Assembly (NCBI RefSeq): GCF_002160135.1
Contig: NZ_NFJZ01000014.1
Span: 1 to 64,000 of the forward strand
DNA from: Lachnoclostridium sp. An196
GTDB taxonomy: Bacteria; Bacillota; Clostridia; Lachnospirales; Lachnospiraceae
Reading direction: 5' to 3'
DNA length: 64,000 nt
Below, piece after piece: positions 26,887 to 35,638 of this stretch (positions are counted from its first letter, which is position 1; each line of letters begins with the position of its first letter). Below the pieces are notes generated by a model that was given only the letters and a program-made list of their open reading frames with translations, searched no databases and was not told where the DNA came from. A program made the position numbers and the translations under genes.

Positions 26887-27450
26887 ATGAGTTTTATCGA
26901 ACTTTTTATCCTCGCCGTAGGATTATCTATGGACGCTTTTGCCGTATCTGTCTGCAAGGGACTGGCTGTGCAGCGGGTCACTTTGCGGGAATGTTCTCTG
27001 GCCGGTGTCTGGTTCGGCGGTTTCCAGGCGCTGATGCCCACCATCGGATATTTCCTGGGAAGATACTTCACCCGTTATATTGAGTCTCTGGATCACTGGG
27101 TCGCTTTTATCCTGCTGGCTGTGATCGGGGGGAACATGATCCGGGAGTCCTTCGGCGACGAAGAGGAATGTTCCAGCGGCTCCATGGCTCCCCGGGAAAT
27201 GTTCCTGCTGGCTGTGGCCACCAGCATTGACGCTCTGGCCGTAGGCATTACTTTTGCCTTTTTAAACGTCAACATTCTGGCAGCCGCCTCTTTTATCGGA
27301 ATCACTACTTTTGTCTGTTCCGCAGCCGGCGTGCGGATCGGCAACGTGTTCGGAACCATTTACAAGTCCAAAGCCGAATTCTGCGGCGGCGTAATCCTGG
27401 TTCTGATCGGTCTCAAAATCCTGCTGGAACACATGGGCGTTTTCGGCTGA
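26887..27450 (+). CDS. mntP: Manganese efflux pump MntP
   Basis: The 187-residue protein has six transmembrane helices in two repeats with the MntP hallmarks LSMDAFAVSVCKG (residues about 13-25) and TSIDALAVGITF. The paired Asp residues line the Mn2+ path. It exports excess Mn2+. The gap to the ABC-F gene is only 32 nt, too short for a yybP-ykoY manganese riboswitch, so expression probably follows the upstream gene. It abuts the convergent spoVAB stop without any terminator. Confidence 0.9.
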   Translation: MSFIELFILAVGLSMDAFAVSVCKGLAVQRVTLRECSLAGVWFGGFQALMPTIGYFLGRYFTRYIESLDHWVAFILLAVIGGNMIRESFGDEEECSSGSMAPREMFLLAVATSIDALAVGITFAFLNVNILAAASFIGITTFVCSAAGVRIGNVFGTIYKSKAEFCGGVILVLIGLKILLEHMGVFG

Positions 27451-27867
27451 TCAGAATCCGCATCCATAATAGATCAGCCCGCCGAACATCCTGCCGAGAG
27501 CCATGGACAGGATCAGCCACGGCATCCCCGTTTTCAGCCCGATCCTTCTGCTGAAGATGGGGATCACATCCACGATCTCCGTGAGCGCCATGGACCACGC
27601 GCCGGTATAGATACCTGCAAACAGGCCGCAGAAGATCAGCCCCGCAGTCCCGGCAGGGATGGGAAACTGATAGATACTGAGCAGATTGCCCAGCACTCCG
27701 CCCAGTGTCGTGGCATCCTCGTAATACCAGATGTATTTTGCCGTATGCGTCTTTCCTGCCATACGGGAAATAATGCCAAGAGCGATCAGCAGCGCAAACA
27801 GGCCGCCTGCCACCGCCATCCCGCAGCAGAATCCTGTCAGTCCCAGAAAAGCCTGTCTAATCCACAT
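27451..27867 (-). CDS. spoVAB: Stage V sporulation protein AB
   Basis: The 138-residue membrane protein matches SpoVAB (FLGLTGFCCGMAVAGGLFALL, then YEDATTLGGVLGNLLSIYQF and a C-terminal MALGRMFGGLIYYG). It is a membrane component of the forespore dipicolinate uptake system. The ATG at 27867 lies inside the last codons of spoVAA with AAGGAG upstream, so the two are translationally coupled. It is the last gene of the operon here; spoVAC, which normally follows, is displaced. Confidence 0.9.
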   Translation of the reverse strand: MWIRQAFLGLTGFCCGMAVAGGLFALLIALGIISRMAGKTHTAKYIWYYEDATTLGGVLGNLLSIYQFPIPAGTAGLIFCGLFAGIYTGAWSMALTEIVDVIPIFSRRIGLKTGMPWLILSMALGRMFGGLIYYGCGF

Positions 27868-28483
27868 CAATGTGCGTCTCCTTGCGATTGCAGCCTTCAA
27901 TCAGCGTTGAATTTACATCATCCTCATAAAGCCGCATCTGCACTTCAATGGGGGTGGGATCTTTTGTGATGCGCTTTCCTCCGAAATGATTATAGAAAAC
28001 CAGAATTCCCACGGCGATCCCTATGGAATACATAATCTCCAGAATTGTGAAACCGTCCGACTCTTTTCCCATAATCAGCAGGTACACCTGCGCGAAGACT
28101 TTCGGTATCCCCACGTCGTTGTTGAACGTCATAATGGAAAATGCGGAGCCGATAAAAAGCGTCACGCATACCAGCATCACCTTGAGCATGCTCCAGCGGT
28201 TCCGATTGTACATCGGAGATTCATATTCTATGATGAAGTCTGCCTCTCCTACGTTCTGCACTTCCAATCCCGGATAGATCTCATGAATACGGCGTACCAC
28301 TTCCAGCACAGAATATACATACCGGCTGCTCTTTTCATCGCGGATCTTCAGAAGCTTCATGGTCTTCAGACGGTTTTTTACCGTTTCGTCGGCGCATTCC
28401 ATCTTTGCCACATCCCCCAGCGTCACATCCGCGTGGTCCACTTCCACGTTCTGATCGATCTTCAAATACAGCATTCCGTTCAT
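27857..28483 (-). CDS. spoVAA: Stage V sporulation protein AA
   Basis: The 208-residue protein has the SpoVAA layout. A cytoplasmic N-terminal domain (LYLKIDQNVEV, residues 5-15) is followed by two transmembrane helices (about 96-120 and 152-167) and a C-terminal tail IEVQMRLYEDDVNSTLI. It belongs to the SpoVA complex that moves dipicolinic acid in spore formation. It starts 68 nt after the sigF stop on the same strand, in the canonical spoIIA-spoVA order. Confidence 0.9.
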   Translation of the reverse strand: MNGMLYLKIDQNVEVDHADVTLGDVAKMECADETVKNRLKTMKLLKIRDEKSSRYVYSVLEVVRRIHEIYPGLEVQNVGEADFIIEYESPMYNRNRWSMLKVMLVCVTLFIGSAFSIMTFNNDVGIPKVFAQVYLLIMGKESDGFTILEIMYSIGIAVGILVFYNHFGGKRITKDPTPIEVQMRLYEDDVNSTLIEGCNRKETHIDVD

Positions 28484-28551
28484 CGCGCACCTCCGTTATA
28501 TGGAGTCAGTATCTGCACTTTCTGTATTTTTATACCGTCCGCTGCCCAGTT

Positions 28552-29292
28552 CTATCCGGTAAGCTTCTCTCTCATCCTGGCCAGGATCTTTTTCTCCATC
28601 CGGCTTACCTGCACCTGGGAAACTCCCAGAACTCCCGCCACCTCTGTCTGCGTCTTGTCCTGCATATACCTCATCATAATCAGTCTGCGTTCCGAATCCT
28701 CCAGTTCCGACAAAAGCTGTTCCAGCACCACCCGGTTCAGCAGCTGCTCTTTTTCCATGTCTTCTCCGCCGCCCATATGCCCCTGACTTTCCACCCGGTC
28801 CAGAAGGCAGGTCTCGCTGCCGTCGCTCTGGTGGATCGGACGGTAAAGAGAGTCCACCTCCACTCCGGCTTCCAGAGACATGGCGATCTCCTCCCGGTCC
28901 AGACCGGTCAGTTCCGACAGTTCCTCCATATTGGGATCCCTTCCTTTTTTCTGACGGAACTGTTCTGTCTCCCTGCGGATCTTCCACCAGTTTTCCTTCA
29001 GAGTCCTGCTCACTTTCACGATCCCGTCGTCCCTCAGAAAACGTTTAATCTCTCCGGCGATCATAGGCACCGCATAGGTGGAAAATTTCACCTCATAAGA
29101 CGTATCAAATTTGTCGATGGCTTTAATCAGTCCCATCGCGCCGATCTGAAACAGATCTTCGCTGTCCGTCCCCCGTCCGGCAAACCGCCGTACAATGCTC
29201 CAGACCAGCCCCATATTCTCTTTCACCAGTTTTTCTCTTGCCTGTTTATCCCCATGGTGTGACCGCTCAATCAATCCCATCGTGTCTTCCAT
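28552..29292 (-). CDS. sigF: RNA polymerase sporulation sigma factor SigF
   Basis: The 246-residue protein is in the SigF/SigG class: region 2 with ENMGLVWSIVRRFAGRGTD, DLFQIGAMGLIKAIDKFD, YEVKFSTYAVPMIAGEIKRF, then RTLKENWWKI; region 4 with TQTEVAGVLGVSQVQVSRME. SigF is the first forespore-specific sigma factor, held inactive by SpoIIAB and released by SpoIIAA. It follows spoIIAB by 8 nt in the standard spoIIA operon; spoVAA comes after it. Confidence 0.95.
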   Translation of the reverse strand: MEDTMGLIERSHHGDKQAREKLVKENMGLVWSIVRRFAGRGTDSEDLFQIGAMGLIKAIDKFDTSYEVKFSTYAVPMIAGEIKRFLRDDGIVKVSRTLKENWWKIRRETEQFRQKKGRDPNMEELSELTGLDREEIAMSLEAGVEVDSLYRPIHQSDGSETCLLDRVESQGHMGGGEDMEKEQLLNRVVLEQLLSELEDSERRLIMMRYMQDKTQTEVAGVLGVSQVQVSRMEKKILARMREKLTG

Positions 29293-29300
29293 AAAGATAT

Positions 29301-29735
29301 TCAGCCCTCCTGTCCTGATGCTCCGATCCTTTTCTTCATATAGACAGTGGTGCCGATTCCCGGCGCGGATTCCACATGAACCTGATCCATAAACGCTTCC
29401 ATAAACATGAATCCCATTCCGGATCTTTCCAGCTCCGGCCGGCTGGTATAAAGAGGCTCCATCGCCTGCTTCACGTCTTCAATCCCCACGCCCTCGTCGG
29501 ATATCCACAATTCCACGGTTTTATCCCGCAATACGGCTCTCAAGACAATCGTATGTACGCCGTCCGGATATCCGTGTATGATCGCGTTGGTTACGGCTTC
29601 TGAAACCGCCGTTTTGATATCCGCCACCTCTTCCAGCGTCGGGTTAAGCTGGGTCACAAAAGCCGCCACCGCGACTCTTGCGAACCCTTCGTTCTGCGAA
29701 ATGCTGTCAAATGCCAGCGTCATCTCATTTTTCAT
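29301..29735 (-). CDS. spoIIAB: Anti-sigma F factor and serine kinase SpoIIAB
   Basis: The 144-residue GHKL/HATPase_c kinase has N-box ETAVSEAVTNAIIHGY-like sequence (KTAVSEAVTNAIIHG), a G1 box (ISDEGVGIEDV) and GMGFMFME. SpoIIAB binds SigF with ATP to block it and phosphorylates SpoIIAA; dephosphorylated SpoIIAA displaces SigF. It overlaps spoIIAA by ATGA, giving coupled translation and near-stoichiometric synthesis. Confidence 0.95.
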   Translation of the reverse strand: MKNEMTLAFDSISQNEGFARVAVAAFVTQLNPTLEEVADIKTAVSEAVTNAIIHGYPDGVHTIVLRAVLRDKTVELWISDEGVGIEDVKQAMEPLYTSRPELERSGMGFMFMEAFMDQVHVESAPGIGTTVYMKKRIGASGQEG

Positions 29736-30049
29736 AAAGCCTCCTCCTTTTTCAGCGGGATCTGCTGCTGTATCCCGGACAGTACCAATATTCTGCGTAT
29801 CTGCGTGCTCATATGACTGACCGTCATAGAACCGTCCAGAGCCTGCATGATTTTGCAGCGGCCCAGAATCAATCCCACTCCGGCGCTGTCCATAAACGCC
29901 GTTTCTGAAAAATCAAATTCCAGTTCCGACACCGGTTCTTTTTCCAGTGTCCGGTCAATCTCTTTCCTCAGTTCTTCCGTACAATGATGGTCCAGCTCCG
30001 CCGGGAGATGGACAATGAGGCGGACGCCCCGCTGTTCCAACAGTTCCAT
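29732..30049 (-). CDS. spoIIAA: Anti-sigma F factor antagonist SpoIIAA
   Basis: The 105-residue STAS-domain protein starts at the ATG at 30049, with AAAGGAG upstream; an upstream start at 30067 has no ribosome site. The phosphorylatable serine lies in FMDSAGVGLILGR, the conserved anti-anti-sigma motif. Dephospho-SpoIIAA binds SpoIIAB and frees SigF in the forespore. First gene of the spoIIA operon; the promoter (normally SigH type) was not resolved. Confidence 0.95.
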   Translation of the reverse strand: MELLEQRGVRLIVHLPAELDHHCTEELRKEIDRTLEKEPVSELEFDFSETAFMDSAGVGLILGRCKIMQALDGSMTVSHMSTQIRRILVLSGIQQQIPLKKEEAL

Positions 30050-30090
30050 ATATTGTCTCCTTTCCACCGGGTTCCCCGGCTGTATGCACC

Positions 30091-30122
30091 AAAAAAGGAC
30101 GCTGCAGCGCTCTGCAACGTCC
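30091..30122 (-). terminator. Terminator between the TPR gene and spoIIAA
   Basis: On minus, an 11-bp stem (30112-30122 with 30097-30107, one G-U pair, AGCG loop) is followed by TTTTTT (30091-30096). It ends the TPR/zinc-ribbon transcript before the spoIIA operon. Confidence 0.9.
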
Positions 30123-30159
30123 CTTATCCTTCAGGGTTCCTCTTCTGTTCTTATATGAT

Positions 30160-31521
30160 TTACAGTCCTGCCAGCAGACCGGCGGCATCTGTCGCCCATC
30201 TGGTGCCCGGCTGTTCGTCAATCACTCTCTGATAATATATTCTGGCGTTTTCCGTATCTCCGGACCGGTGGTAAGCCCTGGCCAGGAAATACAGTGCGTT
30301 CGCTCTGGTATTGTCCAGCTCGTAGCATCTGCTCAGATCATTAATGGCAGTCTCATAGTCTCCCGACTCATACGCGGCGTATCCCGTGGCATACAGATCG
30401 TCCACCGCCTGCGTGCCTACGTCCGCGAAGATCGTGTCATACAGAGTCCCCGCATTGTCGCCCAGACTCTCCCGGTCGATCTGCTGCAGCGCTTCCAGCG
30501 CTCCCGCCGCATCGTCCTGCGTATAAAGCGCATAGGCGTTCAGCAGAGACTCATAGTCCGAAAGCTGCTCAGCCGCCTGGCTGGACGCCTCCTCCGCCTC
30601 CTGGGTCCTGGATTCCAGGCTGCTCATCTCACTCTGAAGAGTCTCCAGAGCCGCAGTCCGGGAGTCCAGCTGTTCGCTGTAATCCGCGACCGCCTGGTTC
30701 AGTTCCTCATTGGTCCTCTGCTGCTGGGCTGGCATGACCAGAAACCACATAACTGCCGCTCCGATAGCCAGACCTATGATCACATTGATCACCGACAACA
30801 GGCCGGAATTATCCTTTACTCCCACCGGCTGGATGATTGTCTCATTGCCGCTGGTGTAGGCAATCACTTCTTTGTTCTGCTTTTCCTCCTCCTGCGGCGC
30901 GTGCTTTCCTGTCGCTTCGTCCAGTTCCTGCATATACCGCAGCGCGCAGGTATTGGTCCTGTCGATGGCAAGCACTCTTTTCAGTTCAGCCCTCGCCCTG
31001 CCGTAATTTTCATTTTTCATGTAAAGCAATGCCAGCAGCTGGTGCGCTTTGATCAGATTCATATTCATGGACAGAACCTTCTTCAGCTGGATCACCGCCA
31101 GGTCAAAGCTGCCCTGTTCACAGTACAGCAGAGACTGATTGTATTTCCGGATCGTCGTGTTGATGGTTTCCAGACGTGCCGGATTATTCTGAATCTCTTC
31201 AATGTAATAATCTGCCAGATTCTTCTCTCCCTGGAAACTTCTGCTGATAATCCACTGGGTCAGCGCTTCGACTACTTCTCCCAGTTCAAAATAAACCAGT
31301 CCCAGCAGGTTTCTGGCGTCTGTATTCTTCTTGTTGATCTTCAGACTCTGTCTGAGAACGCCTGCCGCCCCCGACAGGTCACGTACTTTTGCCTTTTCCA
31401 GGCCTTTATTATAGTAAGCATTGGAAAGCTGGATCATCTTTCGATACAGCTTGACATCCGCCCCGCACTGACTGCAGTAGTCCGTGTTCTTCAGGGTGGC
31501 GCCGCAGTTAAAACATTTCAT
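30160..31521 (-). CDS. Zinc-ribbon and TPR-containing membrane protein
   Basis: The 453-residue protein opens with a zinc ribbon (CxxC at residues 3/6 and 17/20), then TPR-like helical repeats (about 50-200), and one transmembrane helix (about 243-263, VINVIIGLAIGAAVMWFLVM). A coiled-coil (about 270-330) and two more TPRs at the C-terminus (SRCYELDNTRANALYFLARAYHR) follow. This mixed topology puts one TPR set in the cytoplasm and one outside. The family is common in Lachnospiraceae, without a known function to me. It is downstream of folC and a 47-residue ORF. Confidence 0.8.
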   Translation of the reverse strand: MKCFNCGATLKNTDYCSQCGADVKLYRKMIQLSNAYYNKGLEKAKVRDLSGAAGVLRQSLKINKKNTDARNLLGLVYFELGEVVEALTQWIISRSFQGEKNLADYYIEEIQNNPARLETINTTIRKYNQSLLYCEQGSFDLAVIQLKKVLSMNMNLIKAHQLLALLYMKNENYGRARAELKRVLAIDRTNTCALRYMQELDEATGKHAPQEEEKQNKEVIAYTSGNETIIQPVGVKDNSGLLSVINVIIGLAIGAAVMWFLVMPAQQQRTNEELNQAVADYSEQLDSRTAALETLQSEMSSLESRTQEAEEASSQAAEQLSDYESLLNAYALYTQDDAAGALEALQQIDRESLGDNAGTLYDTIFADVGTQAVDDLYATGYAAYESGDYETAINDLSRCYELDNTRANALYFLARAYHRSGDTENARIYYQRVIDEQPGTRWATDAAGLLAGL

Positions 31522-31534
31522 ATTTTCACCTTTT

Positions 31535-31678
31535 CTACTGATGCTCTCTAATCTCCTTCAGCATCTCATCCAACAGATCTGTCACGTCCGTAAGATTATT
31601 ATTATAGACATTGTCTTCTACCTGATCGATCTCCAGACTTGGCCGGAATTTTTTTAATTCTTCTTCAAAATCAAGCAT
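31535..31678 (-). CDS. Small acidic protein of 47 residues between folC and the TPR gene
   Basis: An ATG at 31678 opens 47 codons and a stop at 31535; the start overlaps the folC stop (8 nt), a common sign of translational coupling. The product is acidic and helical (MLDFEEELKKFRPSLEIDQV then a C-terminal LLDEMLKEIREHQ) and has no membrane segment. The TPR gene start follows after 13 nt. I do not recognise a family. A small partner of the TPR protein is possible. Confidence 0.65.
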   Translation of the reverse strand: MLDFEEELKKFRPSLEIDQVEDNVYNNNLTDVTDLLDEMLKEIREHQ

Positions 31679-32972
31679 ATTTTTCACTCCTTAAAAGGTT
31701 CTTCAGACTGCCTGCGAGATACAGGGAACCCACACAGAACAGGATTCCTTTCCCTTTCTGTCTCTGTGCCCGGCCAAACGCCTCCGCTACGGAAGGAACC
31801 GCCTCTACCGGACAATCTGTATATTTCTCAAAAAGCTCTTTCAGTTCTTCTGCCGGAACCTTCCGGTCCGACTCGATCTCGGTTACTGTCACTCGATCCA
31901 GATCCAGACTTTCACAGATGGTCCGGATCATTCCTTCATAATCTTTTTCTCTCGCACAGGAAAACAGGATACTGACTCCTGAGTCTTTTTCAAATTTCTT
32001 CGCCGTGCGGACAAACTCTTCCACACCCGCGTCATTGTGCGCGCCGTCCAGGATCACGCCCGGCAGAATCGTCTCCATACGTCCCTGCCAGCGCATATTC
32101 GCCATCCCTTCATGGATCTGTGCTTCCGTCAGCCCGATATCCAGCACATGGGCCGCTGTCACCGCTTCCATGGCGTTCATGATCTGATACTCCGCCACAC
32201 TGGAAATGGAGATGTTCACAGGATCATAATACCCAGTCTCTATTGAAAAATCAATCGTTTTCTGGGTGTTCATCAAAATTTTATACATATCCGGGCGGAT
32301 CGCATAGGCTCTGGCATGCATTTGCGCGGCTTTTGCCAGAATCACATCCTCCACGTCCCTGCGGGTTCCGTCGTAGACCACCGGACAGCCTTCCTTGATG
32401 ATCCCTGCTTTTTCTCCGGCAATCAGCGCGTGCGTGTCTCCCAGATACTCCGTATGGTCCAGGCTGATCGACGTGATCACGCTCACCAGCGGTTTTTCAA
32501 TCACATTCGTAGCGTCGAACCGTCCTCCCAGGCCGGTTTCCAGCACCGCGTATTCCATCCCGTATTTGTCGAACAAATACATCCCCATCAGGAACAAAAG
32601 TTCAAAAAAGGTAGGATGGGAAAAAGTATCCGGACGCTCCTCAAGGAGCGCATGCACCGCCTCCATCACGGCCTCGAATCCTTCCAGGAACAACTCGTCC
32701 GAAATCATTTCCTGGTCCATCTGAAACCGTTCGTTGATCACCGCCAGATGCGGGGAGGTAAAAAGTCCGGTCTTCTTGCCCGCCGCTTTCAGGATCGAGG
32801 CCAGGTACGCGCAAACGCTGCCTTTCCCATTGGTTCCCGCCACATGGATCAGCTTCATGCGGCGGTCGGGGCGGCCCAGCCGCTCCAGCACCGCCCTTGT
32901 ATTATCCAGCGTATTCTTTTTCGTAAACTTTGGCACATCCAGAATGTATGCCACCGCTTCTTCGTAATTCAT
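31671..32972 (-). CDS. folC: Bifunctional dihydrofolate synthase/folylpolyglutamate synthase
   Basis: The 433-residue Mur ligase-like protein has the P-loop HVAGTNGKGSVCAYLASIL (residues about 43-62), the DHTEYLGDTHALIAGEKAGI motif, and the C-terminal DGAHND. FolC adds L-glutamate to dihydropteroate and to folates. It follows valS after 1 nt, with its ribosome site inside the valS tail, so it belongs to the cotH-valS-folC transcript and is placed under the T-box. Confidence 0.95.
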   Translation of the reverse strand: MNYEEAVAYILDVPKFTKKNTLDNTRAVLERLGRPDRRMKLIHVAGTNGKGSVCAYLASILKAAGKKTGLFTSPHLAVINERFQMDQEMISDELFLEGFEAVMEAVHALLEERPDTFSHPTFFELLFLMGMYLFDKYGMEYAVLETGLGGRFDATNVIEKPLVSVITSISLDHTEYLGDTHALIAGEKAGIIKEGCPVVYDGTRRDVEDVILAKAAQMHARAYAIRPDMYKILMNTQKTIDFSIETGYYDPVNISISSVAEYQIMNAMEAVTAAHVLDIGLTEAQIHEGMANMRWQGRMETILPGVILDGAHNDAGVEEFVRTAKKFEKDSGVSILFSCAREKDYEGMIRTICESLDLDRVTVTEIESDRKVPAEELKELFEKYTDCPVEAVPSVAEAFGRAQRQKGKGILFCVGSLYLAGSLKNLLRSEKYA

Positions 32973-32973
32973 G

Positions 32974-35619
32974 TTATGCCCCCAGCTGTGCCAGACGCTC
33001 TTTGACCTGGTCCATCATCTGCGTATATTTCTCCAGTTTTTTCCGTTCTTCCTGGATCTTCGCCTCCGGCGCGCGGCTCACGAATTTTTCGTTGCCCAGC
33101 ATGCCGTTGACTCTCGCCAGTTCTTTTGTCAGGCGTTCCTCTTCCTTCTTCAGACGCTCAATTTCTTTTTCCACGTCCACCAGTTCTGCCAGCGGCATAT
33201 AGATGGCCGCAGCCGCCGTCAGCGCAGATACCGCATCGTCTGCGATACCGGTCTTGTCGGCCTGGATGACCACTTCGCCCGCATGGCCCAGGGTAGCGAA
33301 GAACACTTTCCCATTCTCAAAGATTTCCCGCACTCCCGTGTCTGCAGCCACCACATATACGGTCGCTTTTTTGCTGTTCGGCACATTCATGCTGCTGCGG
33401 ACATTCCGGATCGCGCGCACAGCCTCTTTGATCGTCTCAACGGCGTGTTCCTCTTTCTCAAAATTCCAGTCTTCCCGGTATTCCGGCCAGGAGGAAATCA
33501 TGATGGATTCTTCCCCGGACAGATTGCAGAAGATTTCCTCAGAAATGAACGGCATGAACGGGTGCAGCATCTTCAGCGCACGAATCAGCACCGTTTTCAG
33601 CGTGATAAGCGCCGCCCCTCTGGTCTCGTCCTCTTTGTTGTAGAGACGCGGTTTCACCATCTCAATGTACCAGTCGCAGAACTCTTCCCAGATGAAGTCA
33701 TATACCTTCTGAACCGCGATGCCAAGTTCAAAGTTATCCATATTTGCAGTCACTTCTTTCGCCAGGCTGTTCACCTTGGACAGAATCCAGCGGTCTGCGT
33801 CTGTAAGTTTTGCCGGGTCCAGCTCCGCCATATCCAGGTCTGCATCTTCCGGCAGGTTCATCATAATGAAACGGGACGCATTCCATACTTTGTTGGCAAA
33901 ATTGCGGCTGGCCTCCACACGTTCCATGTAGAACCGCATATCGTTGCCCGGCGCATTTCCGGTCACCAGCGTCAGACGGAGCGCGTCCGCGCCATACTGG
34001 TCGATGATCTCCAGCGGATCGATGCCGTTGCCCAGAGACTTGCTCATCTTGCGTCCCTGAGAATCCCTCACCAGTCCATGAATCAGCACATGGTGGAACG
34101 GGCACTTTCCAGTCTGCTCATATCCGGAGAATACCATACGGATGACCCAGAAGAAAATGATATCGTATCCGGTTACCAGCACATCGGTCGGATAAAAATA
34201 GTCCAGATCCTCCGTCTGCTTCGGCCAGCCCAATGTAGAGAACGGCCACAGCGCGGAAGAAAACCAGGTATCCAGCGTATCCGGGTCCTGAGTCAGGTGT
34301 GTGCATCCGCATTTCGGGCACACTGCCGGGGCGCTCTTCGCCACCACAATCTCTCCGCAGTCGTCGCAATACCAGGCCGGGATCCGGTGTCCCCACCAGA
34401 GCTGCCGGGAAATGCACCAGTCGCGGATATTCTCCAGCCAATGCAGGTAAATCTTGTCAAAACGCTCCGGCACAAAGGTCAGGTCGCCGTTTTTAATCGC
34501 TTCAATCGCCGGTTTTGCCATTTCTTCCATCTTTACAAACCACTGCTGCTTGATCAGCGGTTCCACGGTCGTATGGCAGCGGTCGTGGGTTCCCACGTTG
34601 TGCACGTGTTCTTCCACCCTTACCAGCAGGCCCTGTTCTTCCAGATCCGCCACAATCGCCCTGCGCGCCTCATAACGGTCCATGCCGTCGTATTTGCTGC
34701 CCGGGCAGTTGATCGTGGCGTCATCGTTCATAATATTGATCTCCGGCAGGTTGTGTCTGCGGCCCACCTCGAAGTCGTTCGGATCGTGTGCCGGGGTAAT
34801 TTTCACACATCCTGTTCCGAACTCCCGGTCCACATAAGGATCCGCGATTACCGGGATCTCCCTGTCGGTCAGCGGCAGTTTCAGCGTTTTTCCGATCAGA
34901 TGCTGATAACGTTCATCCTCCGGGTTGACCGCCACCGCAGTATCTCCCAGCATGGTTTCCGGACGGGTCGTGGCAATCTCCACGTATCCGCTTCCGTCCG
35001 CGATCGGGTAATTGATGTGCCAGAAATGTCCCGCCTGCTCCTCATGCTCCACTTCCGCGTCGGAGATGGAAGTCCGGCACACCGGACACCAGTTGATGAT
35101 CCTGGAACCTTTGTAAATATATCCTTTCTCGTACAGGCGCACAAACACTTCCAGGACCGCTTCTGAGCAGCCCTCGTCCATGGTGAAGCGCTCCCTGTCC
35201 CAGTCGCAGGAAGAACCGATCTTCTTTAACTGGTCCACAATGGTACGTCCGTACTCCTCGCGCCACTCCCAGGTTCGTTTCAGAAAGCCTTCACGGCCCA
35301 GTTCGTTTTTATCAATGCCTTCTTCTTTCAGTTTGTTGATTACCTTCACTTCCGTGGAAATGCTGGCGTGATCCGTGCCCGGAATCCAGAGCGCATTGTA
35401 GCCCTGCATTCTTTTGTAGCGGATCAGAATATCCTGCAGTGTATTGTCCAGCGCATGTCCCATGTGCAGCTTCCCGGTAATATTGGGCGGCGGCATCACG
35501 ATCGTGAACGGTTTTTTGCTCCGGTCCACTTCTGCATGAAAATATTTTCTGCCCATCCATTTTGCATAGGTACGGTCTTCGATCGCTTTCGGATCATAGG
35601 TTTTTGCCAGTTCTTTCAT
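32974..35619 (-). CDS. valS: Valyl-tRNA synthetase
   Basis: The 881-residue class I synthetase shows the HIGH variant [17 protein letters not shown] (residues about 41-57) and the KMSKS motif [14 protein letters not shown]. It also has the editing (CP1) domain with [15 protein letters not shown] and a C-terminal coiled coil ([19 protein letters not shown]). AAGGAG is before the ATG. It charges tRNA(Val), editing away threonine. A CotH-like gene separates it from the T-box leader. Confidence 0.97.
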   Translation of the reverse strand: MKELAKTYDPKAIEDRTYAKWMGRKYFHAEVDRSKKPFTIVMPPPNITGKLHMGHALDNTLQDILIRYKRMQGYNALWIPGTDHASISTEVKVINKLKEEGIDKNELGREGFLKRTWEWREEYGRTIVDQLKKIGSSCDWDRERFTMDEGCSEAVLEVFVRLYEKGYIYKGSRIINWCPVCRTSISDAEVEHEEQAGHFWHINYPIADGSGYVEIATTRPETMLGDTAVAVNPEDERYQHLIGKTLKLPLTDREIPVIADPYVDREFGTGCVKITPAHDPNDFEVGRRHNLPEINIMNDDATINCPGSKYDGMDRYEARRAIVADLEEQGLLVRVEEHVHNVGTHDRCHTTVEPLIKQQWFVKMEEMAKPAIEAIKNGDLTFVPERFDKIYLHWLENIRDWCISRQLWWGHRIPAWYCDDCGEIVVAKSAPAVCPKCGCTHLTQDPDTLDTWFSSALWPFSTLGWPKQTEDLDYFYPTDVLVTGYDIIFFWVIRMVFSGYEQTGKCPFHHVLIHGLVRDSQGRKMSKSLGNGIDPLEIIDQYGADALRLTLVTGNAPGNDMRFYMERVEASRNFANKVWNASRFIMMNLPEDADLDMAELDPAKLTDADRWILSKVNSLAKEVTANMDNFELGIAVQKVYDFIWEEFCDWYIEMVKPRLYNKEDETRGAALITLKTVLIRALKMLHPFMPFISEEIFCNLSGEESIMISSWPEYREDWNFEKEEHAVETIKEAVRAIRNVRSSMNVPNSKKATVYVVAADTGVREIFENGKVFFATLGHAGEVVIQADKTGIADDAVSALTAAAAIYMPLAELVDVEKEIERLKKEEERLTKELARVNGMLGNEKFVSRAPEAKIQEERKKLEKYTQMMDQVKERLAQLGA

Positions 35620-35638
35620 AACGCACTCTCCTTCGTCA

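Noticed and set aside
32971-35166. 731-codon plus-strand ORF opposite valS
   Set aside because: It is a shadow of the valS gene; no ribosome site or family resemblance.
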